Source: Phialocephala subalpina (Eukaryota; Ascomycota; Leotiomycetes; Helotiales; Mollisiaceae). From it: a stretch of 64,000 nucleotides of DNA. This document shows positions 47,801-60,417 of the stretch, in pieces. A program made the position numbers and the translations under genes. Each line of letters begins with the position of its first letter. Positions within the stretch are counted from its first letter, which is position 1. The notes below the pieces were generated by a model. That model did not search any database. It saw only the letters and a list, made by a program, of their open reading frames with translations, and was not told where the DNA came from. Where the stretch lies: assembly GCA_900073065.1 (NCBI GenBank), contig FJOG01000015.1:641885-705884 (forward strand). Direction: 5' to 3'.

Positions 47801-48395
47801 CGAGGGAGTTAAAAAGAATTAAAAGGACGTAATTAGAAAATACTAAAGAAATATAATATACGTAATAAAAATAATAATAAATTCTATCGGGAGTATTTTA
47901 TTACTAGAAATTATTTAAATTATCGAAATAATTTAATTCCCAAAAGAAATAATATTTTTAATTATTTAATTATTTATTAAATATATAATACTTTCGACTT
48001 TAATAATAATCTTATTAGCGCTAATAATATAATGGCGGTACTAAAAGTAAAGGTAAAAAGCAATATAAGTATTATATTTAAAGAAAATATCGCGAATAAA
48101 ATCATTAATAATATCGTTAATAAACGGGGCCTAAATAAGTATTCGAGCGATTAGCGTTATATATATAATATAAATAAGTATAAATTTAATAAGAAATATT
48201 TACTTTTTTAAAAGAAGGGAGATTATTATAACGAATATAGTTAATAATAATAATTATAATAAAACGAGTAAAAATAGCTCGAAAAAACGATTTTAAGATT
48301 TTAAAAGAAATAGAAATTTATAATTTGGATTTAAACTTTAATTAAATAAAGAATCGATATTATTAACGATTCTTATAAATATTCTCTTATATAAT

Positions 48396-49460
48396 AAAGA
48401 AGCTAAAAATACGACTTGATATACAAATAAACTTTAATCGAAATATATTATAATTATATAAATATATATAATTAAAAGCTTTTCCTTTGATTTATTTTTT
48501 TCTAATAAAAGGCGCTTTTTTTCTTATTAGTATATATTATTAAAAAATATAATTATTATCGCCAATAATTCAAATTCGAGTATTTTTGAAAAGTATTTAA
48601 TAATTAAACTAAGAATTAGAAGCTAATATTTTTAATCGCCTAATTTTAAAATACTAAAATTTAAAAATATTAAAAAATACTAAGAAAATCTTGAGGCTTT
48701 ATAAAACAAATAAAGTAACCGCGATAATTATAAATATAAAATTTTTATATCGTTTTAATCGCATTATTATAACCAAATTTAATTTTAAATAATTAAATAA
48801 TGAAATCGTTTTATTGATATATAATTTAATAAAATATAATTTATTGCAAACTAATTTTATTATTATTGAAACTTGTTACAAAAGAATACGAAGTACAAGC
48901 CCTATTAATTCTTAAATAACGCCATTGGATTTAATCAATTGGAGACCAAAATCAAGTATTTTAAACAAGTAATTAAATAGATCACTCGGATTTTAAATTG
49001 TATTTGGATTCGCTTAAGAATTAAAAGGCTTTATATTTCGTATATCCGTAGTAAAATCTTTGTATCCATTCTCAAATAATAAATCATTTATATAATTTAT
49101 ATCGAAAGATTCTAAATATAATACGCAATTTATATTATATATTTATTGGCAATAAACGGGAGTAAATCGGATTATATAAACTTAATTAGTAATTATTCGC
49201 TTTATTATACAAGTTAATAAGCGATTTAAATTAGCGGAATCGATATATTACTTTAATATAAATAAAGATACTAAAAATACGACTTTATAATTAGGAGTTT
49301 TTCCTTTGATTTATTCTCCCCCAAATAAAAAGCTTCTTTTTTATTAATATATATTATTACTAATAATTTATTAATTGGATTCGAGTTATTCCGAATAATA
49401 CTTAATAATCAGGCCAAATAATTAGGGGCTAATATTAATCCGAATCTAATGCCCCATATA
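48396..49460. repeat. Diverged direct repeat about 865 bp apart
   Basis: AATAAAGAAGCTAAAAATACGACTT near 48396 recurs as AATAAAGATACTAAAAATACGACTT near 49261. After both copies follow TTTTCCTTTGATTTATT and an AATAAAAGGC/AATAAAAAGC-TTCTTTTT segment. Roughly 150-200 bp per copy, heavily diverged. Confidence 0.55.
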
Positions 49461-49680
49461 TTCTTAATCGTACTTAATTTAATAAAATATAATTTGGTAT
49501 TATTAACCCTACGAAAAACGGTTTTAAAGAAAATTATTAAACGCCGAGGAACTATATAATATACCCGATATATATCGGATAATCCCGAATATACGCGCCT
49601 TATATTTTAAGTTTATATAATTATATAAACTTAATTAGTAATTATTCTCTTTATTATTGGAATTAATAAAGTAATTTAAA
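49172..49680. repeat. Direct repeat, about 60 bp, 449 bp apart
   Basis: TTATATAAACTTAATTAGTAATTATTC at 49172 recurs at 49621, and similarity continues for about 60 bp (CTTTATTAT...AATTTAAA). Probably part of the repeated element covering this region. Confidence 0.7.
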
Positions 49681-52600
49681 CTTATAAATCAATTCTAATT
49701 GCCCGCTATTCCAAAACAAAAAGGATTTCCAAGGTTTATTAATTCTAATGGCGCAATTTAAACTCCGTATTATTATTCGATTAATTAGTACCATATTTAA
49801 TTGAAAAGGCAATTTTTTAGTAAACTTTTATATATGATTTTAATATTAGAAAAATAGAGTATAAAGGGTATATTTATATAAATAAAAAACCCCTTATAAT
49901 AAAAAGCGGGGTTTTAAATCGAATTCCTTTATTTTTCCATGTATTAATCATATTATTACTTTTAATTTAATTAGTTTTATTAAATTCTAATTGAAATTTC
50001 ATTTTTTTTAAAGATTAATATTAATTATATAAAAAATTATCTCCGAAGTAATTTACAATAAAATAAATTTTATAAAACTCTAAATAAAAAGGATTCTTTT
50101 TATATAATTATATAATTCGAACTTTAATATTTAAACTTTATTATAATATAAAACTTTTAAATTTCCGAATAATTAATTTTCTTAATTTACTTCTACGATT
50201 CTCGTATTAATATTCCTTGCTATTAATTCCAAATAATAATAAAAAACAAATAATTTGTTATATTTACTAAAAATCTAATTTTAATTGCTTTATTTCCTAA
50301 ATATTAACTTTTAATTTATTATTTTAAGCGGATTTCTTATAATCGGCGAATAGATTATAATTAAAGAAAATTATAAGTTTTCTCGATATAATATTAAGTT
50401 GTGGCTATAAATACATTCATATTTGTTCGCAAACTTCTCGGTTTTATTTGTAAAGCTCGAGCCATAAAAGCGAGAGAACCCGGGGTTAGAATTCTAGTAG
50501 TAGCGATTTTAAAAGAAGCGTTATTAACAAGGGCTAAGATTTAATTCCATAGAGTGCTAAATCCTTCTCCGTTATAACATTTAATAAGCATTTGTATTAT
50601 AAAAGTGCGCCGAGCTAAATCGATAATTATTATTTCCTAAATTTTTAATATATTATTTTTTAAAGTTATAAATAAGATTATTTCCCAAACTTTTTTCTTA
50701 GAGCGAAAATCCCTTTCATGGAACTTTATATCCAATATTTATAATATCGTAACGAAAAGTAATTAGATATTAACTTTAAATAATTAATTAGTTTCCCTAA
50801 ATATTTTAAGGATTATATAAAATCTATTACTAGCAAATATTATAACGTTAATAATATAATTATTAAGCCCAAAATCGATAAATTGGAATTAATATTGGCC
50901 GCTAGGATACGATTCGTAGAGAATATTCTTTGGTTTTATATCTTGATAAATAATACTCTTTTATATAATATAATTAAAGGCTTTTAATATTTGCGAGCAA
51001 ATCGAGTTTATAATAATAAATATATCGATTCCGCTCTTAATTAATATCTTTAAAGTCCTTTTTATTAGACTTATAAATATTATTAACTTCGATTCGCTTT
51101 AATTTTATAATGTGATATAATTAATAATATGCGATTAATATTTGTATATTAATTTATATATGAAAATAAAATTAAAGAAATCTTATTTACGTGGCTAATA
51201 TTATAAAGAGTTTTTATTTCGCGTTTTAATAATTTCCTTTATACTTCTTATTATAATATTTTCTTTGATCGCTTTATTATTTTAATAGTTATAAATTTCC
51301 CCGAGTTTACGTTAATAGTTTTATATATAGTTCCAAATTATTTAGAATTAAATAGAAGTCCTATTAATACGTATCTTATTTTTAATTATATTAGCGTATA
51401 GAGTCTAATCTCTTGTCGAGATAATAAGTCGATTAGCGCTTTATTTATAGTTCGAATAAAGCGTGGGTTTTTTATTTGATCGTAAAACAAGGTATTATAA
51501 TTCTTAATAGCCTTTATCGTTTGTATAAGATTTTAATATTATTTTAACTCGAATTAAACGAAGTTACGCCTTTTTCTATCCATTCTAATTATAGTATTAA
51601 AATCCTATTAAACAAGAATTTTCCGAATACGTCTAAATTCGAATGGTGTAATATTTTTACCGAAGATTTAAATCATATAATTATACGACTTATTATAAAG
51701 TATAATAATATTAATCTTTAAATTTATCTCGAAAAAACATTAAATCTTTGTGATATTAAATTTTTCCATGTAAATATCGGTTTTAATACTTCGCTTTATT
51801 ATTATAAGAATTATAAATAATTTCCCACGGATATAAAAATTAACATTGAGAATTTCTTTGTCATTAGAAAATATCGAGATATAATAGATATTATCCGAAT
51901 AAAAAACGGTATATTTAGTTCGCTTGTTTTCTTGGTAAAAATAAAAAGAGAATAAAGCAAAAAAATAAGGAGGATAAAGTATAATAAAGCGATGAAATAA
52001 GTAAAATACTAAAATAAGAAAATAAAAATAGTTTATTATAATGCTCGATGAGAACGAAATTCCAATGTAAAAAGAAAATATAAAAGTAAATTTGAATAAA
52101 ATAATTACTTTAATTATTTATCTCTTTAATAAATATTAGATACTAATTATAATAAATTATTTATTAATTAGCGATTTAATGCGATAAATATAACCTTTAA
52201 GGATTAACCCTATTAGAGTTCCCTCTTTACTAAGGAACGCACCAAAATTACTAACTATATAGCTTTTTATTATCAACCGGCCTTAAGTATAACCTTTATA
52301 AGTATTAGCGTATTAATACTATTGGCAAGTACAAGATACTAGAAACACATGAAGCTTTAAGTTATTTCGTCTTCAGCGCTAATCTTAAAATAAATACGGT
52401 AACTTCCACTATAATTCTTTAGTAACTTTTTGATTAGCCTTTTATATTTTTCTTTTTATAATAAATTTTTTATTTTATTTAATCGTATTATAATTTCGCG
52501 ATTATAATAATTAAATCTTTTTAATTAATTTCCCCTTTGAATTATAATCTCGCATTTACGATAATTATATATAATTGGCTTTATTAATATTCGAGGCAAT

Positions 52601-52769
52601 AATTTAATTAGGGCTTAGAAAGCTCTAATAGAATTAAAAAAGCATTCGGAGCGATTTAATCGTAAACAAAAGCGATTTAGCGATTCTTTATTATTATATA
52701 AGTCGGATATATTAAGTATAACGATATAATCTTAAAGTCTTAATCCTTTTACCGAGGAGTAGCGACTCC

Positions 52770-54150
52770 GCTAGTAGCGACGAATATAGTTAGCAAGGGA
52801 GCGCGAGGCCTTAGAACCCCGCAAACAATTCAAAGCTCAAGTAAAAGAAGAGAAGAGGCGGATTTAGAATGCAAAACCACGTACGAGTTAAATAGAGATA
52901 ACCTTAGATTTGTATACCTTTTAGGAAGAGGCTCGTAAAACGGTTAAGAAGCGCTAGATCGAGCAAGGAATCTGGAATAACAAGTGGAATTACTATATTA
53001 TAAGGCGGTAGAAGCACGAAGAACCGCTTGAGCTTAAGTCGGAATCGGAGATAAACATAAAAGCAGAATTTTTACGTCCACTTTTTTCTTTTCTCTCTAA
53101 GGAGCCGCTACCGAAACCGAGACGCCCAAAGAGCAACGAAGAAAAGCGACGGATTATAAAGCGACGAGTCGTACGAGAGCGTAAACGCAAAGCTTTACGT
53201 CCATATTATCAATTCGTTTATTAAATGTCAAAAGAGCGCAAACGAATCTAAGAAGAATCCGCGAATAAGGAAAATGCTAATGTTATTAACATTAATACGA
53301 AGGCGTACGAGATTATCAAAAACACTTAGATTAAGCGAAAGATTTAAAAAACGAGATAGGGTATACTACTTAAAATATCGTAGAAGTATAAAGAGCCTCT
53401 TAAAGAGGAAGCCACCAATAGTCCTATTCTTATTTCCGAGATTACGCTTAAAAATATATAATTACTTGTTAACTATAAAGCCGCAAACGGGCTTTTTGTA
53501 CCCCTTTTTGGACCCTTTCCTCTCGTTGAATTAAATTATCGCGAGGCGTCCGCCGTTATAACTACGTCTTAATAGGAACTATTTGCAGATATTAATTCGG
53601 CCGAATTAGAGAATGGCAACGCCGAATACCCTCTTTCTGCACTGAATTTACTTTGCCTTAGAATAGGTAAACGGGTTCTTAGTCTTACGAAGGGGCAAGT
53701 ATTGCGGCTAAGCAGAAGAAAGCAGTCTTAGAAAGATGGGCAGCCGCAATCAATGGCAAGCGCATTTCTTGGCTTAATCTATCTATCAAAAGCATCAAAA
53801 GCCGCTGGAAAAATAAAGCCCGAGCGTTAACGGCGAATGAATATTTCATAAGATATATCCTTTAGTGGCATACTATTGTCTTTTGATGTGGATGTAGTAG
53901 AACCGCAGCTTTCCTCTCTACTTGACCGTGTAACTCCGCGCAGAAGCAAACGGATATAGCTACCTATTTCTAGCGTAGCTAAGGATCCAGCTAAAACGGT
54001 TTCTACGGACCCCTCGAAACGTGCAGTCCGATCAAAACCGGAGCGGAAAGTTGCAAGTAATCTAATAACCAGGAGCTCTGCAAAACCTTAGGGCGTATTG
54101 AAGAGACAACCTGCGAAGACTACACGGGGGAAGGCAAGGGGGAAATAAAC
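52770..54150 (+). pseudogene. RIP-degraded long charged frame of unknown family
   Basis: One frame reads through with TAG/TAA-only interruptions. It is very rich in Arg, Lys and Glu (AQVKEEKRRI, SNEEKRRIIKRRVVRERKRK, EESANKENANVI). A Ser/Pro/Lys-rich stretch follows (KDGQPQSMASAFLGLIYLSK). The basic end has TPRRSKR, KRAVRSKPERKVASNL, SSAKP and VLKRQPAKTTRGKARGK. This looks like the tail of a nuclear or transposon-encoded protein. I do not recognise a domain. All stop codons are explainable as C-to-T changes of Gln or Trp codons. Confidence 0.4.
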
Positions 54151-55389
54151 GATCAAGTACCCAATGGAGCCTTCACATTCAGATCCGCGTGATTGTCGGA
54201 GTATGCGTATAAGACATTATGGTGGAGTTGTCAATTTTAGTTAAAGGCGGAGAACACTTCCATATGCCGCTACTATTCGGACTATACAGCTTCAAGACGT
54301 ACAAGGGACACAAGATTCCAGAAATTCAGTTTCACTTTAGTATTCTCATTCTAGTTGCTATTTTCGAAGGTGCGCCCTCGATCAATGCAGATCGTGCAAC
54401 TCCATGCAAACTCCACGTTTAAACATAACATTACTCCAGCTATCTTGGCCGATAATGTCGATCCTCAAGAAGTATCACCTTTAATGCAGGATGTAGCATG
54501 CAGGTTGCTGGCGTCGCTTCAGGCAGAAGGCTACGGCAATAATGTGACAATTGCAGGCAACAGCACAGTTCGACAAGAGTCAGAGGACTCCATTATGCTA
54601 GGACTTGAGTTTGGGACCTCAAGATTGCTGAGACCGTGACGCTTTTTCACTAATGGCAGCCGGAATGAGGCCGAAGAGGAGACGTTCCGTGAATCTTTCC
54701 GGGGTCTAGTGGTGGTTACAAAGTATATTATACTATTTCAACAACTTCATTCGTTCTGCGTAGATATAGATTTGAAAGTTTTAATCGGATTGTTTTCTTA
54801 TACTATAGTATTGACTAGAACACATTGAGTGATTAAGATACGAACGAGGATGCATCCTGCTGCCTATTGACTCGAGCCCAAATCTGAGTTGTTTGGAGAC
54901 AGGGATCATAAATGGACAGGACCTCCATTTCCAACCCCGACAAACTTGGGCAGAGACCCCTGTCTTCGAAATGTCTCGACCTTCATTTTTGGCCAGGGTA
55001 CAGTTCTTGCTCTCGTTGATTCGGATTTTGGCTCGATTTGGCTCCTAGTCTGGCTTCCTCTTCCAATCTCCACCACCAGATCCTCATGATACTACCATCT
55101 AAGTCACCCTGCCCGCCCCAAATCAACCTCCCACTAAGCTGTGCCTTACCCGCCACGCTTCTATACCTCCTGGCTCGTATGTCTCTTCGCATACGGCAGT
55201 CTCTTCATCCTCTCCAGCCCCTCAACCTGCGGCTGTCGTCTCGGTCTCCGAAGGTAAACCTTTAGACTATAGTATACTTAAGGGTTTTGAACATTAATGT
55301 CCGGCTACTAATAAAAGGACTACAATTTGAAATCTATAGCGTTAACTCGCTGTTTATTGCAGATATACTTGTTCCGCACTTTCACAATT
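54151..55389. other. Less-degraded spacer with unrecognised open frames
   Basis: Ordinary base composition. Plus frames 54219-54422 and 54355-54639 (ADNVDPQEVSPLMQDVACRL, a plausible helical protein piece) and minus frame 54983-55192 are open. None matches a family I know, and no intron arrangement joins them convincingly. Confidence 0.35.
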
Positions 55390-55795
55390 TGTGGATGTTG
55401 CGACAAGTAGTTTATAAGATGCTACTAGTGCTACCGTTGTGAGTTCCCGGATCCGGTCTCGCTTATGAGCTTCTCAACGGTATAGCCGATGGGAACTTGC
55501 TCCGTAGAATAGAGTTCCTTCACATACTTCATTATCTCGTCCACTTTCTTTTTGCGGGAGGCTAACGTCTGCTCTTATCTTTTGCTCCCTTTTCCTCTTT
55601 TCTCCTGTGTACTTCTCCCAGCACTGTTCGCAGAAAGAAGTAAAAGTGTAGGATGAGATACCCTCGCGATCGCGAGACAGTTCGGATGACTGATTCATAG
55701 TAGGTCGGACTTAGCAAACTTCACAGACAGATCTTCTTCCGTCTTCCTTGCACTTAGTGCAATCACAAGGGCTGCCGAAGTCGCAATTACTGCGG
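55390..55795 (-). pseudogene. Cys-rich zinc-binding protein relic
   Basis: The minus strand reads CDFGSPCDCTKCKEDGRRSV, CEVC, then TAA at 55711-55713 (former CAA in context), VRPTMNQSSELSRDREG, SYTFTSFCEQCWEKYTGEK and KREQKIRA. Then a one-base shift leads to LASRKKKVDEIMKYVKELYS and later VPIGYTVEKLI. Paired C-x(1-2)-C motifs before and after indicate a small metal-binding domain. A similar Cys/Trp-rich arrangement occurs in unnamed fungal proteins (recollection only). One RIP-type stop and one frameshift make it a pseudogene. Confidence 0.5.
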
Positions 55796-56539
55796 TATAA
55801 TGGGGAGCCTCTGGCTCTCAGTCACCTAGGCTGAAACCAGCATGAGAACTTTGGAGTCAGCCCAGCCATCAGCACCAGTACACCAGTCGGTCTACCGTGT
55901 TGTGAGGCTACTGCGGCCACTTCTATCTTATGGTACTACTATAAGAGAGCCACTATGTCTGTGGGATTTAGTTAGAAGAGCAAGGGCCACTCTCCGACTA
56001 GTAGGGGGGAACTATTTCTCCTGACTCATCTCGTTTGTACTAGGAGCAGTTGAATAGCGTACGAAGATTCGGGGACAATTAATAAAAGGATATTAGAAGG
56101 CAATTATATTACGGGCTTTTTAAGCGGTTAGAATAAGCAGACAAATTGAGTATTTGAATTTGGGCCGTTTTTTCCTATCCTTTTTATAAAGTATTTAACT
56201 TTATTGTTTTAATATTCGAGAGTAAAGCAAGTTTAATTTAATGTGGCCCGTATTTAATCGGAGGGCGAAGGAGCTTTACTAAGGAAAGATTCATATTTTT
56301 ACTATATGGTTATACCTCCCAACGAATCGTAAAAGCGCAAAAACGAAAGTTGCTTATAAAGTGCGTAATTGCTAACGCAAGTAAACGCCGTTAATATAAC
56401 GAGAAAAGAATTTAAAAAGTCCTTATATCTTTAGTGAATAAGCCAACGCAATAATTCCTTCGAAAAAGTTATACTTATATTTTACTCTTTTTATATTATT
56501 TAATTTAAAGTACTAATGGTATAAAAGTAGGCGACGAGT
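55796..56539. other. Spacer entering A+T-rich DNA
   Basis: 55796-56030 ordinary composition with an unrecognised 60-codon frame (55842-56024); from about 56080 A+T-rich. This part probably contains the mutated 5' end of the next relic. Confidence 0.35.
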
Positions 56540-59297
56540 ACTTATTAATTAGTAGAAGAGTAGCCTATGTATATTTGGATAAAGAGAGAATTCGCTAAAA
56601 CCTATCGATTAAAGGGACCATTAATAGAACCTTATTCATAAGTATTTAGCTTAGAGAAGTAGAAAAGGAAATATAAAATCATATTATATAGAATTTTACC
56701 GAAAAAGGAAAAGAGTTTAAAGGTAAACTCTTTGCGATAAAAAAGAAAATAAACAATAAAATAAATAAGTTTAAAAGATAATTTAAAATGTTTTAATATA
56801 TCGCTTTTGAATTTATTAATACGAATTATATTGCGATAATATAAATTGAAATATATTATATCGTATTAAAGAAAATATATTATAAAAGTTAATCGCATAA
56901 GAAGAGAAAACGTAAATAGTATACTAACTTAGTACAAGATATTTATAGCCTTAAATTTATCGCTTATTAATATCGACGTACTAAAAAGTCTTAACTTTTG
57001 AGTTGTTTAATATTTTAAATATTCTATATAATACTACAAATCACGATCTTAGATATATTCTCAAATAAAGTAATAACTTCGAGGCAAATATTCTAAAGTA
57101 TAACCGTTGGTTTATAACCCTTAAAAGCTTTAAAAATTAGTTAGAAAAAAGTAGATTAAACGTTTTTCTAATCGATAATCACTTCGATCAAGTAAAAATA
57201 GGGAAGACTTCTCTAATGTTGGTCTTTTGTACCATTTTTATCGCTAGTATCACTAAACTCCAATCGATTATTATATTATACTTCTTTTGTAATTAATATA
57301 TAACATTCGATAATTCTCTCCGAGGACCTTACGAATTACTCCGAAGTCTTATTTACTAACTACTACTATATCTTAATACACTAAAATCAAATCTTAAGAT
57401 ATTAAGTTAATAAAAGTTATACGATGATTTAAAGAGTTATAAGCTCAATGCTTTATATTACTTGTTTTAGCGGCTTATCCAGTAGATTCCTAGAGGAGCA
57501 TTTGTATTCTGCATCATTAACGGCCTTTCCGAGTACGAAACAAAGATGAATAACTCTACCGAAGACTTACGATCAGTCGTTCATATACTCCAATCAATAG
57601 CTATAGAGACAATATACTCCGCATCCGAGACTTCAACTCTACTACCCTTACGGGATAAATACTTTATAGCCGACCTGGCTGAAGAGTTGTTCAATATGAT
57701 CAAGTCTTGTGCGTCAGAAAGGGCAGATTTAGAGCGCATTTCTAAAAAAGCTTCCGGACTTACTTAGGTCATTCGCTCTTAAAATAGGATACAAGGGTTA
57801 AACGGGCATGCATCGCGATGTCTCGTACTTTGTTCACAAATATCGCGAGTAAGTCGGTCAGGGCAAGCAAGCTAGGATATCATTAACTTTTGTCCCAGAC
57901 GTATCCAAGGTACCTTTGAAGACATGCTTCCGCTTGAAGAAGATGCTCTTAACGTACCAATTTCGCACGTTAATAAGAAACAGATGAGCCAATTTGTAAT
58001 GGGCCGATTTCTAGAGGATCCGGAAATCAATATAGACTATTAAACTCACGAGGACATCGATTCAGATGGACTCCCTTCGGAACAAAACGAGGACGAAGAC
58101 GAAGATTAAGACGGGGACGAAGATTGGTTTGGGGATGACATCTAAATATTACCCGATGCTGCTCCGTATCGAAACTTTATTATAAAGACCCCAGCGTATA
58201 ATTGGCTTATCGCAAGCTTGCAAAGAGAGATGACTATAGCCCGGGCCGACTTTGACATCATGGAAATTATCGGCAGCAAGATCTTGAGTGCTCTGCCGTC
58301 TTATCGGAAGGTCAATAGGAAAGTATCTTCATAAGAGTACAAAGCCACGTTCGAGGTGGACTGGGATCCTCTAGCTTTTGTGAAGGAGCAATAGTATATC
58401 GAAAGCCCAGATATAGCGCTAGAGAGAGCTATTACTCTCACTAGCTCTACTAATAATGCACAGGCTGTGACAACTGGAAATTACTTCTCTCAAACATGGC
58501 CGGCGACTAGGAAACAAGTGATGCGGCTTATTATAGACGTCGTCCGCAATACTATAGATTAGCATTATACTTATCAGTATGCCTATATCTTTTTGGTTGT
58601 TGTGATATTTTCTGAGTCCGTGTTTCTAGGCAATCTACACGGGACAGCACTTAACGCCCGGATTAATGGGAGCAAGTTTATAGTCACTACTACAAGTACC
58701 GGCGACTCTGTCGCGGAGATTGGGCAACAGTTTGCATGGCTCGGCGCGGCACTTCGATCATCGCCATTTGAGGCTAAAGTCACACTCTGCTCACCTATCA
58801 TCCGAATTTCCCAATTTGGGGACACTATATCTCCAGTCGAAGCCAAAGCTAAGCCTTTGGCCATAGTAAACATCTTTTGTGTGATAGAATTCGAGATACA
58901 TAAGTACTCTACGAGCATGAACGGGACGCCTGGGCAATGCTGGCACAACATGGTCAAAAACCCGGTAATAGTGAGCGGGTACCCAATATTGGCCAAGCAC
59001 GAGCGTGGACTAAGTCTTGAGATGCCACTCAATATGATTACTAGACTAAGAGGCTCAGAGCGAGCCAACGAGTTCGATGGCAAAGTTTTCATCAAAGGCT
59101 TTTCAACGATGCTAATCGCGACGAAAATTGCTAGAGACTTACTCATCTGGCATTATTTTAATAATCGCGATGGAGAAAGGATCTTTTACCTTGACTACAC
59201 GCTTCAATTTGTCGATAATATTAGCGTGCTTCAATTGCACAAGTCTCGACATGTCGTAGGTTGGAGCTCGGAGTGCATGTACTACGCTGGCAAGTGA
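56540..59297 (+). pseudogene. RIP-degraded STAND/NACHT-like P-loop gene with conserved fungal C-terminal region
   Basis: Readable pieces in order. A P-loop-like stretch DQVKIGKTSLMLVF (57185-57225) has the first Walker-A Gly apparently changed to Asp. IIILYFFCN then SPRGPYELLRSLIYQLLL resembles the strand and helix after the P-loop in fungal NACHT-like proteins. FVFCIINGLSEYETKMNN is Walker-B-like, with Asp changed to Asn. Later FDIMEIIGSKILSALPS, FEVDWDPLAFVKEQ and ALERAITLTSSTNNAQAVTT lead into an intact 234-codon frame (58593-59297): NLHGTALNARINGSKFIVTT, SVAEIGQQFAWLGAALRSSP, GQCWHNMVKNPVIVSGYPI, EFDGKVFIKGFSTMLI. I remember this C-terminal region from many uncharacterised ascomycete proteins. 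Stops are of the RIP type. Such genes are considered in fungal non-self recognition; that role here is inference. Confidence 0.5.
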
Positions 59298-60188
59298 CAC
59301 CCTTTGAAAACATGCCAGTGCCTGTTAACGCTTGCTAGGAGCGGTGGATGCGCAATATAAGTTACCAGCAAATAGACTCCTACATAATGTGACGCTTTCG
59401 GAACCTACCTGGCATGTTGGGTGGACGATTCCCCTCTCCCCCAAACAATCCAGAGTAGTTACCAAAGATGGATAATATGCCAGGGATAAGAGGAAGATAC
59501 GAGCCAATCGCAAAGCAAGAATAGATGAAGTGAGGCCAAGATCCCTCACGTGAGGGCGGGTTGGAGCTGGGCGAGCTAGGGACCTAAGCCAAAGAGTGGC
59601 AGACTCTTTGCGGGAGCATGAAAAGTGCGGCAAAGTGTACTATTCTGGCCTGGTGCTAGGCTCTCCTTAGCGAGTGCAAGCCATAGTGCAGGCAAGTACA
59701 GGCAAGGATAGGCCAACCTTGGCGCTTCCCTAACGATTTCCCACGAGTCTACTAGTACGAGCAGTTTGATAGCTAAGGATATTCTAAAGGCCCTGTTCAT
59801 GCCATGCATATAGTAACAAGCGAGGTCGAGTTATTGGCAAAGATATAATGGAGGGGCCTCTTTTACCTGTCTAGCGCTTAATGGATCACGCTAGTGTGCT
59901 GCTATTAGAGATTTATACCGAAATCCCGAAAGATTCTACTCTATTATTCGCACCGTTCGACGTTCGTGTTGAAAGTGGCAAGTATAGTTTGAGTGCGCAT
60001 AAATATGATTTTATGACGAGGAAGAAATCAAGAATGTAACTGGATATATGTCCTTGGCATAGCCCTAGAAGCCAGGTGAATAGATAATGCGGTGCGGTAG
60101 AATCATGCATGATACTGAATAGTGTTGAAAATAGTGGATGGTTGTATCTATTACGTGCTGCGGTGAAGGAGGTTCTCCAGCTGCTGTT
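59298..60188. other. Spacer without supported gene
   Basis: The frame of the preceding relic ends at 59297; further 3' exons are not recognised. Minus frames 59325-59633 and 59576-59809 have no family resemblance. Confidence 0.35.
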
Positions 60189-60417
60189 GTACGGAAGGGG
60201 GTTTTCAAAATTAATGCAATAGGCAAAGGACTGCGATTACTTATAATCTCTATCATTTCTAGCTCAAAATATATTAGATTGCTACTGAAATGTAGCTAAA
60301 ATCTAGCACTGTCATTCTCTAAATTTTTCCTTTTGAAAATACACAAATTGGTTGTAGTTTACAAGAGATCTCAGATCCTTGTCTATTGCATTAATTTTGA
60401 AAAACCCCCTTCCGTAC
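60189..60417. mobile_element. MITE-like element with 36-40-bp terminal inverted repeats
   Basis: The left arm begins GTACGGAAGGGGGTTTTC at 60189. The right arm, read on the minus strand from 60417, begins GTACGGAAGGGGGTTTTTC. Both continue AAAATTAATGCAATAG with one indel, then diverge after about 40 bp. Total 229 bp, no coding capacity. No clear target duplication, so the superfamily is open. Confidence 0.65.

Larger units (their letters stand above)
44855..52769. other. A+T-rich degraded DNA, no readable gene
   Basis: Nearly 8 kb of RIP-type sequence, the most degraded part of the window. The few open frames (45933-46115, 47538-47720) are short and hydrophobic from A+T bias and not credible genes. 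Internal near-repeats show it was built from repeated elements. The original family cannot be read by eye. Confidence 0.6.
38260..60000. other. A+T-rich, RIP-degraded heterochromatin-like block
   Basis: Base composition switches within about 100 bp of 38260 from ordinary to strongly A+T-rich, with long TAATATAAT-type sequence. Frames that align with known families are interrupted almost only by TAG and TAA at former TGG, CAA or CAG codons, the expected result of C-to-T changes by RIP. Less-degraded islands remain at 38.97-39.34, 42.1-44.9, 53.6-56.0 and 57.5-60 kb. Such blocks are usually heterochromatic and transposon-derived. Quantifying RIP indices in windows is the test. Confidence 0.8.

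Noticed and set aside
58583..59146. 187-codon minus-strand frame
   Set aside because: Antisense to the conserved C-terminal region of the STAND-like relic on the plus strand, whose motifs are recognisable.
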